From contig CAXTMV010000039.1 in the NCBI GenBank assembly GCA_964245425.1, positions 1 through 28,967 on the forward strand: a DNA stretch of 28,967 bases, given 5' to 3'. The translations under genes and the position numbers were made by a program. The notes under the pieces are model-generated. The model searched no databases and was not told where the DNA came from. It saw nothing but the letters and a program-made list of their open reading frames with translations. The first letter of the stretch is position 1; every line of letters begins with the position of its first letter. This DNA is from JACMLD01 sp964245425. GTDB lineage: Bacteria > Bacteroidota > Bacteroidia > Chitinophagales > Chitinophagaceae. Positions 22,981 to 28,967 of this stretch are shown here, in pieces.

Positions 22981-25900
22981 ATGACGCAGTTTTCTCATTT
23001 ACACGTTCATACCCAGTTCTCTTTGCTCGACGGGGCGGCTTCCATTCAGAACCTGTACAAAAAAGCCATCGAAGACAATATGCCTGCGCTGGCCATCACC
23101 GATCATGGTAATATGTTCGGTGTATTTGAATTTGTGAAGGAAGCCTATAACCATAAAGGTGCGGATGGCAAGCCGAAAATAAAGCCCGTGGTGGGCTGCG
23201 AGTTTTATATAACGGAAAATCGCCACCGTAAACAATTCGCCAAAGACGATAAAGATCCGCGCCACCACCAGGTGTTGCTGGCAAAGAACGATACCGGCTA
23301 CCGCAACCTGGTAAAGCTTACTTCGCTGGGGTATATTGAGGGCATGTACTCCAAATACCCGCGCATCGACAAAGAGCTGATCCACCGTCACCACGAAGGA
23401 CTGATTGCCACCACCTGCTGCCTGGGCGCCCTGGTGCCGCAAATGATCCTGAAAAAAGGAGAGGCAGAGGGCGAGAATGAATTTAAGTGGTGGCTGAATA
23501 TTTTCCAGGAAGATTATTATGTAGAACTGCAGCGGCATGGAATACCCGACCAGGAAAAAGTAAATACGGTATTGTTGAAATTCGCAAAAAAATACAATGT
23601 CAAAGTCATTGCTTCCAATGATTCTCATTATGTAGACCAGAAAGATTTTAATGCGCACGATATTCTATTGTGCATCAACACCGGGGAAAAACAGGCTACC
23701 GAGCCATTCCGCGGGTTCAGCGACGATGACGTAATGAAAAAAGACCAGCGTTTCGCTTTTCCCAACGACCAGTTTTTTTTTAAGAAAACGGCTGAAATGC
23801 AACAGGTATTTCACGACCTGCCCGAAGCCATTGACAATACCAATGAGATAGTGGGCAAGATTGACCTGCTGGATCTGAAGCGGGATATCCTGCTGCCCAA
23901 TTTTGTAGTGCCGCCCGGTTTTACCACCCAGGATGCCTATCTCGAGCACCTTACCTGGTCGGGTGCCCATAACCGTTATACAGAGATGACGGCAGAAATT
24001 GAAGAACGCATCCGCTTTGAACTGTTTACCGTTAAAACCATGGGTTTTGCGGGATACTTTTTAATTGTAAGCGATTTTATAAAGGCAGGCCGCGACATGG
24101 GCGTATTCATCGGCCCGGGCAGGGGATCCGCCGCCGGCAGCGTGGTGGCTTACTGCATCGGGATAACCAATATCGACCCCATCAAATACAACCTGCTGTT
24201 TGAACGTTTCCTGAATCCCGATCGAAAGTCTATGCCGGATATTGATACCGATTTTGATGATGAAGGCAGGCAGAAAGTGATCAACTATGTAGTAAATAAA
24301 TATGGCAAGAACCAGGTAGCCCAGATCATTACCCACGGTACCATGGCCGCCAAAAGCAGCATCGCAGATGTGGCCAGGGTGCTTGATCTGCCATTGGCCG
24401 ATAGCCGGGCGCTGTCTAAACTGGTGCCGGAAAGACCAGGCATCAACCTAAAAAGACTGCTGCATGCGCCGCTGACCATAAAAGAGGCAAAGAACGGGGC
24501 CAAATCGCTGGAAGAAAAAGAACAGCTGGTGGGCGACGATTGGGAAAATGTCAGGCGCCTGCGCGAAATTTATAGCGGCAATGATGTGTTGAGCAGCATT
24601 CTGCACGAGGCTGAAGTGCTGGAAGGTTCCGTGCGCAGTACCGGTATACATGCCGCAGGCATCATCATTGCACCCACCGATCTGACCGACCTGATACCGG
24701 TGGCCACTTCAAAAGAATCCGATTTATGGCTTACGCAGATAGAAGGCAGTATCATTGAAGAGGCCGGTGTAATAAAGATGGACTTTCTTGGATTGAAAAC
24801 ACTGACCATTTTAAAGAATGCGCTGGCATTGATCAAACTGAACCACGGCATTACCATTGATATTGATGCCATACCGCTGGACGATGCCGAAACCTTCGAC
24901 CTCTACCAGCGCGGTGAAACCAATGCCACCTTCCAGTTTGAAAGCGGCGGCATGCAGAAATACCTGCGCGACCTGAAGCCGGATAAATTCAATGACCTGA
25001 TTGCGATGAATGCCCTGTACCGCCCCGGTCCCATGGCCTATATTCCCAATTTCATAGACCGTAAACATGGCCGCGAACCCATTACCTACGACCTGGAAGT
25101 GATGGAAGAAGATCTGAAAGATACCTATGGCATTACCGTATACCAGGAACAGGTGATGCTGCTGTCGCAAAAGATCGCTGGTTTTAGCAAAGGCGATGCG
25201 GATGTATTGCGCAAGGCGATGGGGAAAAAGCAGAAAAGCGTGCTGGATAAAATGAAGAAGCAGTTTGTTGAAGGGGCGGCTGCCAAGGGGCATGATGCCG
25301 AAATACTGGAAAAAATATGGACCGACTGGGAGGCATTTGCGCAGTATGCATTTAATAAATCACACTCTACCTGTTACGCCTATGTGGCCTACCAGACAGC
25401 TTACCTGAAAGCGCATTATCCCTCAGAATACATGGCCGCTGTGCTGAACAACGCCGGCAGCATTGAAAAGACCACTTTCTTTATGGAAGAATGCAAGCGC
25501 ATGGGGTTAAAAGTGCTGGGACCGGATATCAATGAGTCATTGAAAGGGTTTGCCGTTAACAGCAAGGGGGAGATCAGGTTTGGCCTGGGTGGCCTGAAAG
25601 GCGTGGGTGAGGCAGCAGTGGAAACAATTATTGAAGAGCGGAACAAGAAAGAAGCCTATACCAGTATTTTCGATTTCATCAAACGCGTGAACCAGCGCTC
25701 GGTTAACAAAAAAACGCTGGAAAGCCTGGCCTATGCAGGTGGGTTCGATTGTTTTCCGGAACTGCACAGGGCCCAATATTTTTATATTCCCCAGGGGGAT
25801 GTGTCTTCCGGGTTGGAAAAAATTATCCGCTTTGGGAATGTCTTCCAGGCACAGTCGCTGGGCAATGCCAATACCCTTTTTGGTGATCTGCCGGCCGTGA

Positions 25901-26607
25901 TGGATGTTCCGGTACCGAAGATACCGGTCTGCGAACCATGGTCGCTTACCCAGTTGCTGGAGCATGAAAAAGAAGTGACCGGTATGTTTATGAGCGGCCA
26001 TCCGCTGGATAATTTCCGCTTTGAGATTAATCACTATGGCATTACCGGCATACAGGAGTTTAACGAGATAAAAGAAGCGGTCAACCTGCAAAGCAATCCC
26101 AACAAGTCTATCCGGCTGGCCGGCCTGGTCATAGATGCCCAGCACCGCGTAAGCCGGCAGGGAAAAAATTTTGGGTCGGTTATATTGGAAGACTATAGCG
26201 GTAAATCAGAATTCATGCTGTGGAGCGAAGATTATAACCGTTTTAAAACCTATCTGGAGAAAGGAACCAACCTCTTTGTAACCGGTAGCTTTAAACAACG
26301 CTATAATAAATCGGAATTTGAATTCAAGATCGACAAGATCATGCTGCTGGAAAGTATTAAGCAACAACTGACCAAGCAGGTGGTGATAGACTTGGAAGCG
26401 CGGCATCTAAATAATAAGATGCTGCATTTCCTGGAAGACAATATCAAGACCCACCCCGGAAGGGCCGGGCTCAAATTCACGATCAAAGAGCCTAAGAACC
26501 AGCTGAAAGTGGGCATGTTTACCATGGAAGGTTTTGAAATGAACGATGATATGGCCGGGTTTCTTTCCGAAAACCCCGAATTTGAGGTGCATGTGGTAAC
26601 CGTATAA
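22981..26607 (+). CDS. dnaE: DNA polymerase III alpha subunit
   Basis: 1208 residues from ATG 22981, the catalytic subunit of the replicative polymerase. The N-terminal PHP domain has 'FSHLHVHTQFSLLDG' and 'ALAITDHGNMFGVFEF'. The polymerase core has 'FIGPGRGSAAGSVVAY', 'FLNPDRKSMPDIDTDFDDEGR' with catalytic Asp422 and Asp424, 'RSTGIHAAGIIIAP' and 'MNALYRPGPM'. The helix-hairpin-helix region follows ('GLGGLKGVGEAAVETI'). 'VTGMFMSGHPLDNFR' leads into an OB-fold with 'RLAGLVIDAQHRVSRQGKNFGSVILEDYSGKSE'. It is a DnaE1-type protein with no 3'-5' exonuclease insertion, so a separate proofreading subunit is expected. All motifs are intact. Length is slightly above the E. coli protein (1160). A possible 36-residue ORF begins 11 bases after the stop. 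Confidence 0.97.
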   Translation: MTQFSHLHVHTQFSLLDGAASIQNLYKKAIEDNMPALAITDHGNMFGVFEFVKEAYNHKGADGKPKIKPVVGCEFYITENRHRKQFAKDDKDPRHHQVLLAKNDTGYRNLVKLTSLGYIEGMYSKYPRIDKELIHRHHEGLIATTCCLGALVPQMILKKGEAEGENEFKWWLNIFQEDYYVELQRHGIPDQEKVNTVLLKFAKKYNVKVIASNDSHYVDQKDFNAHDILLCINTGEKQATEPFRGFSDDDVMKKDQRFAFPNDQFFFKKTAEMQQVFHDLPEAIDNTNEIVGKIDLLDLKRDILLPNFVVPPGFTTQDAYLEHLTWSGAHNRYTEMTAEIEERIRFELFTVKTMGFAGYFLIVSDFIKAGRDMGVFIGPGRGSAAGSVVAYCIGITNIDPIKYNLLFERFLNPDRKSMPDIDTDFDDEGRQKVINYVVNKYGKNQVAQIITHGTMAAKSSIADVARVLDLPLADSRALSKLVPERPGINLKRLLHAPLTIKEAKNGAKSLEEKEQLVGDDWENVRRLREIYSGNDVLSSILHEAEVLEGSVRSTGIHAAGIIIAPTDLTDLIPVATSKESDLWLTQIEGSIIEEAGVIKMDFLGLKTLTILKNALALIKLNHGITIDIDAIPLDDAETFDLYQRGETNATFQFESGGMQKYLRDLKPDKFNDLIAMNALYRPGPMAYIPNFIDRKHGREPITYDLEVMEEDLKDTYGITVYQEQVMLLSQKIAGFSKGDADVLRKAMGKKQKSVLDKMKKQFVEGAAAKGHDAEILEKIWTDWEAFAQYAFNKSHSTCYAYVAYQTAYLKAHYPSEYMAAVLNNAGSIEKTTFFMEECKRMGLKVLGPDINESLKGFAVNSKGEIRFGLGGLKGVGEAAVETIIEERNKKEAYTSIFDFIKRVNQRSVNKKTLESLAYAGGFDCFPELHRAQYFYIPQGDVSSGLEKIIRFGNVFQAQSLGNANTLFGDLPAVMDVPVPKIPVCEPWSLTQLLEHEKEVTGMFMSGHPLDNFRFEINHYGITGIQEFNEIKEAVNLQSNPNKSIRLAGLVIDAQHRVSRQGKNFGSVILEDYSGKSEFMLWSEDYNRFKTYLEKGTNLFVTGSFKQRYNKSEFEFKIDKIMLLESIKQQLTKQVVIDLEARHLNNKMLHFLEDNIKTHPGRAGLKFTIKEPKNQLKVGMFTMEGFEMNDDMAGFLSENPEFEVHVVTV

Positions 26608-26618
26608 ATCCTGGTAGC

Positions 26619-26729
26619 ATGGAAGCGGGCCGCCGCCGGCCGAAAAAAGATTTGGGCAATTGGTATATAATCAGCGAGTTAAAGGAAGCAGCGGAGCTAT
26701 TGGGCGACAAAACAAGCAGAAAGCGTTAA
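26619..26729 (+). CDS. Possible 36-residue basic protein downstream of dnaE
   Basis: ATG 26619 to TAA 26727-26729, starting 11 bases after the dnaE stop, so it would be co-transcribed. The sequence starts 'MEAGRRRPKKDLGNWY', has a helical middle ('ISELKEAAELLG') and a basic end ('KTSRKR'). The composition looks protein-like and charge is concentrated at both ends, which is compatible with nucleic-acid contact. No family is recognised. It could also be chance in a spacer of 295 bases. Confidence 0.35.
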   Translation: MEAGRRRPKKDLGNWYIISELKEAAELLGDKTSRKR

Positions 26730-26793
26730 TTTCCTTAACTAAAGAAAGACGTTTTGCCAGCGTTTGCGTATGTAGAGAAAGAAAAATGACAAC

Positions 26794-26802
26794 TTATGCA
26801 CA
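26794..26802 (+). promoter_or_regulatory. DnaA-box-like sequence upstream of thioredoxin
   Basis: TTATGCACA matches TTATNCACA exactly and lies about 40 bases upstream of the thioredoxin -7 element. About one such 9-mer is expected by chance in a window of this size, so function is uncertain. Confidence 0.2.
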
Positions 26803-26839
26803 ACATTATGCCATCAAAGCATGTTAAAGCTGTTGGAGT

Positions 26840-26847
26840 TAATTTTG
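26840..26847 (+). promoter_or_regulatory. -7 element for thioredoxin
   Basis: TAATTTTG matches TAnnTTTG, 55 bases before the ATG at 26903. No clear -33 element was found. Confidence 0.45.
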
Positions 26848-26902
26848 CAGTTCTTGTTGTTGCAAACAATCAAATTAATCTATAAATCTAAATCAAGCTA
26901 TT

Positions 26903-27220
26903 ATGGCAGCAGAATTCACAGATTCCAATTTTAAGACAGAAGTACTTGACTCTTCCAAATTAACAGTCATAGATTTTTGGGCAGAATGGTGCGGCCCCTG
27001 TCGCGCTATTGGTCCCGTTATTGAAGAACTGAGCAAAGAATATTCAGGTAAAATAAATGTGGGTAAAGTGAATGTAGATCACAACCCGCAATTGAGCACC
27101 AACTACGGCATCACTTCTATTCCGGCCATTCTTTTTGTAAAAAATGGCAATGTGGTAGACAAGCTGGTAGGCGCGCAGCCCAAATCGAACTTTGTTAAGA
27201 AAATCGAGCAGCATATTTAA
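26903..27220 (+). CDS. trxA: Thioredoxin
   Basis: 105 residues from ATG 26903, the normal length for a free cytoplasmic thioredoxin. The active site is 'FWAEWCGPCRAIGP' with Cys30 and Cys33. The cis-proline loop is 'GITSIPAILFVKNG' and the final strand and helix are 'VVDKLVGAQPKSNFVKKIEQHI'. It reduces disulfides in partner proteins, receiving electrons from thioredoxin reductase. No signal peptide is present. It has its own -7 element and a very strong terminator 20 bases after the stop, so it is a single-gene unit. Confidence 0.96.
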   Translation: MAAEFTDSNFKTEVLDSSKLTVIDFWAEWCGPCRAIGPVIEELSKEYSGKINVGKVNVDHNPQLSTNYGITSIPAILFVKNGNVVDKLVGAQPKSNFVKKIEQHI

Positions 27221-27240
27221 TGGCATCGAATAGCATTTTA

Positions 27241-27267
27241 AAACCCCGGTATTGCCGGGGTTTTTTT
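27241..27267 (+). terminator. Intrinsic terminator of thioredoxin
   Basis: AAACCCCGG (27241-27249), loop TATTG, CCGGGGTTT (27255-27263), with the T-run continuing to 27267. Confidence 0.93.
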
Positions 27268-27290
27268 ATTTGTCGCGTAAAAAGATCACA

Positions 27291-27318
27291 AAAAAGCCGA
27301 TCCTCAGATCGGCTTTTT
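27291..27318 (-). terminator. Intrinsic terminator of the convergent minus-strand gene
   Basis: AAAAAGCCGATC (27291-27302), loop CTCA, GATCGGCTTTTT (27307-27318), a perfect 12-base stem. On the minus strand it follows the stop by 16 bases and ends in a T-run; it could also work on the plus strand. Confidence 0.9.
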
Positions 27319-27334
27319 GTATGGAAAGATTGTA

Positions 27335-28810
27335 TTAGTTATGTCTTCTCGGTTCACCCGCACCGCCGCCACCGGGTGGTCGTTCATTGGCGGGCCTGTT
27401 TGGCTGTTGCACGGGCCTTGCTTGCTGCTGCGGCGGCGCGGCAGGACGGTTTACCGGCCTGGAAGGAAAATTATTTCCATTGGCAGGCCTGTTATTAACC
27501 GGGCTGGCCGGCCGGTTGTTGTTTCCATTGTTATTGTTGTTGCCATTGCCGGGGTTGACAATATTGGGTCTTTGACGGTTATGGTTGCCATAGTCACCGT
27601 TGTTGCCATTATTATTATTGCCATTATTATTGCCATTATTATTGCCGTTATTGTTACCACCAGAACCAGGACGCCTGGGAAAATTATTACCGGTATAGGT
27701 TCGGTTAGGGGTATTATTATTGTTGCCATTGTTATCGCGATTGGGTGTACCTGCACCCCCGGGCCTTGCATTGTTATTATTGTTATTATTATTGCCCGGG
27801 TTGGGATTGTTTGGTCTCAGGTTATTGTTATCACCGGGCCGGTTGGCGGTATTATCCCTGCCTGGCCGGTTAGATCTATCTACAATGGGCCGGTTGTTAT
27901 GGCTGGCATCAAATTGCGGCAGTGGGCGGTCAGCGGATCTGGCATTGGGATGATCGTGCCTGAACTGTTCCGCACCCCTGTTGGCAAGGTCGGGCCTTGA
28001 ATAGGTTTGCCTGAAGCCGCCATTGCTGAACCTTGCCTGCACAACGATAGAAGTGGATCGCATGCCACCGCCATAATAACGCTGGTGCCAGGAAGGAAAA
28101 CGATAAACCGGTGTATAACGGTAATGAGCCCGGTAATAATTATCCCAGTGGTATTGGTAACCATAGTATTCATGCCAGAAAAAAGGCGTCCAGGGCTGCC
28201 AGTAACTTGGATAGTAGCCCCAGCTCCAGGGAGAGCGCCAGGGCGAATAAGTAGGCACATAGATATATTGAACCACGGGCCATGCAGATGCTGCATATAC
28301 TTCTTCATCAGCCGGTGGGGGTGGCGGCTGATCACCCGTATAGCCGGGGTTGGGTGTGGGCGTTGAATTGCCGGTATTGGGTTCTATGATATAATCCTTG
28401 CCGTACAGGGCTTCGTCGCCAATCAGCTGGATGTCTACCTGGCCGTTCGATTCCTTTTTCACAACAAAGACTGCCACGTCCTGGTCCTGGTCTTTGTTTA
28501 CGTCCACCTTTAACGTGATATTATGAATATCACCCTGGGGATTGTCAATGACCTTAATATAATCAATCTTATTATCGCCGTCTAAGTCCAGGTTATTCAC
28601 TTTTAACGACTGGTCATTTAATTTTTTTTCAAATTCTTCTAGGGTCGGCGATTCCTGGAACAATTTCATGACGGCATACAAATTGAGGTTGTCACCGGGA
28701 AGGTTCAACTGATCAGGCTGGCTTTGTGTATCCTGCTGATCCTGGGCACCGGCCCGGAAGCAGAAAAGACAGAGCACCGGGAGGAGCAACCAGCGTAGTA
28801 AATTTTTCAT
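27335..28810 (-). CDS. Secreted protein with Tyr/Trp-rich centre and Asn/Gly-rich C-terminal tail
   Basis: 491 residues from ATG 28808-28810. The frame extends to 28846, but only the later start gives a clean signal peptide, cleaved near 'RAGAQD'. Residues about 25-165 form a compact N-terminal domain with 'LNLYAVMKLFQESPTLEEFEKKL', an EF-hand-like calcium loop 'DLDGDNKIDYIKV' and 'VAVFVVKKESNGQVDIQLIGDE'. A short Pro-rich linker (PPPPPADEE) leads to a Tyr/Trp-rich block ('WSWGYYPSYWQPWTPFFWHEYYGY'). The last 200 residues are low complexity: runs of Asn, Gly, Pro and Arg, including (NNNG)n. Similar proteins are annotated as hypothetical in Chitinophagaceae; I know no function. A disordered surface or matrix-type tail is inference. 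It has its own terminator; the promoter was not identified. Confidence 0.85.
   Translation of the reverse strand: MKNLLRWLLLPVLCLFCFRAGAQDQQDTQSQPDQLNLPGDNLNLYAVMKLFQESPTLEEFEKKLNDQSLKVNNLDLDGDNKIDYIKVIDNPQGDIHNITLKVDVNKDQDQDVAVFVVKKESNGQVDIQLIGDEALYGKDYIIEPNTGNSTPTPNPGYTGDQPPPPPADEEVYAASAWPVVQYIYVPTYSPWRSPWSWGYYPSYWQPWTPFFWHEYYGYQYHWDNYYRAHYRYTPVYRFPSWHQRYYGGGMRSTSIVVQARFSNGGFRQTYSRPDLANRGAEQFRHDHPNARSADRPLPQFDASHNNRPIVDRSNRPGRDNTANRPGDNNNLRPNNPNPGNNNNNNNNARPGGAGTPNRDNNGNNNNTPNRTYTGNNFPRRPGSGGNNNGNNNGNNNGNNNNGNNGDYGNHNRQRPNIVNPGNGNNNNNGNNNRPASPVNNRPANGNNFPSRPVNRPAAPPQQQARPVQQPNRPANERPPGGGGAGEPRRHN
27605..27655. repeat. 12-base tandem repeat encoding Asn-Asn-Asn-Gly
   Basis: Units of GCCATTATTATT begin at 27605 (with one extra ATT), 27620 and 27632, followed by a diverged unit at 27644. 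On the minus strand they encode NNNG repeats in the tail of the secreted protein. Such repeats can change length by slippage in steps that keep the frame. Confidence 0.8.
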
Positions 28811-28967
28811 CGGTATAAATTTATATAAATATAGATGTTTCAGCATCGTTTAGTTCTATTTGCGTGCCAAATTAATGTTTCCCGTAATATTCCGTGCCTG
28901 GTTGTGCTTTATTGCCGCATTAGCAGCTAATTTTATCATCTTGTAAACATTTACCACAACATATAAT

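Noticed and set aside
27605..27655. Regular repeats as a possible CRISPR array
   Set aside because: The units are 12 bases, contiguous and without spacers, and they are in frame with a protein-coding sequence.
27317..28000. A 227-codon plus-strand open frame rich in Ile and Val, opposite the last gene
   Set aside because: It is the mirror of the Asn-codon repeats (AAT/AAC read as ATT/GTT) in the minus-strand gene, which has a signal peptide, a terminator and an organised domain layout.

Overview
The window looks like a piece of a draft genome from the Bacteroidota, most likely a relative of Chitinophaga or Niastella (Chitinophagaceae). This rests on the gene families present: a TIG-domain surface glycan-binding protein, lipoproteins with short lipoboxes, the aminofutalosine (MqnE) menaquinone route, Bacteroidota-type PhoH and a short single-pass anti-sigma-like protein. 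It also rests on repeated matches to the Bacteroidota -7 promoter element TAnnTTTG upstream of genes. Two runs of exactly 10 N (6781-6790 and 19115-19124) are scaffold joins inside genes. The spacing of conserved residues suggests both true gaps are longer than 10 bases.

Layout. 1-6442 (+): the tail of a polysaccharide-utilisation cluster, with a 5'-truncated surface glycan-binding protein, a clan GH-A-like glycosidase lipoprotein and a 1135-residue FG-GAP/ASPIC lipoprotein. A bidirectional terminator (6448-6495) separates these from mqnE (-). A divergent control region with a palindromic DnaA-box-like site lies between mqnE and phoH (+). 9196-12158 (+): a small lipoprotein, a zinc phospholipase C-like protein, a half-size EamA transporter, inorganic pyrophosphatase and a half-size TauE/SafE protein. 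12313-13337 (+): an ECF sigma factor overlapping an anti-sigma-like membrane protein. 13338-13739: a non-coding stretch with its own promoter-like element and an excellent intrinsic terminator, a candidate small RNA. 13740-16749: a secreted lipase, an aspartate/glutamate racemase-like protein (-) and a threonine aldolase (+). 17077-22700: a peptide-binding lipoprotein (-), an M1 aminopeptidase (+), an FAD oxidoreductase (+) and an NlpC/P60 lipoprotein (-). 22981-27220 (+): dnaE and thioredoxin. 27335-28810 (-): a secreted protein with an Asn/Gly-rich tail.

Most of the window is ordinary core genome with short transcription units. The glycan-binding protein, glycosidase and FG-GAP protein probably act together at the cell surface. 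The sigma and anti-sigma pair form one regulatory unit. The remainder is housekeeping: DNA replication, redox, pyrophosphate removal, menaquinone synthesis, amino acid and peptide metabolism.

The least ordinary signals are in and around the spacers. A spacer inverted repeat has one arm that is translated in frame as the signal peptide of the FG-GAP lipoprotein, and the hairpin would enclose its start codon. A second imperfect inverted repeat fills the racemase/threonine aldolase divergent spacer and has a relative at 17028-17068. There is an orphan promoter-terminator unit at 13441-13620. The racemase has Ala at position 83, where the E. coli L-Asp/Glu racemase uses a catalytic Thr. I saw no complete mobile element, CRISPR array, tRNA, rRNA or phage gene.
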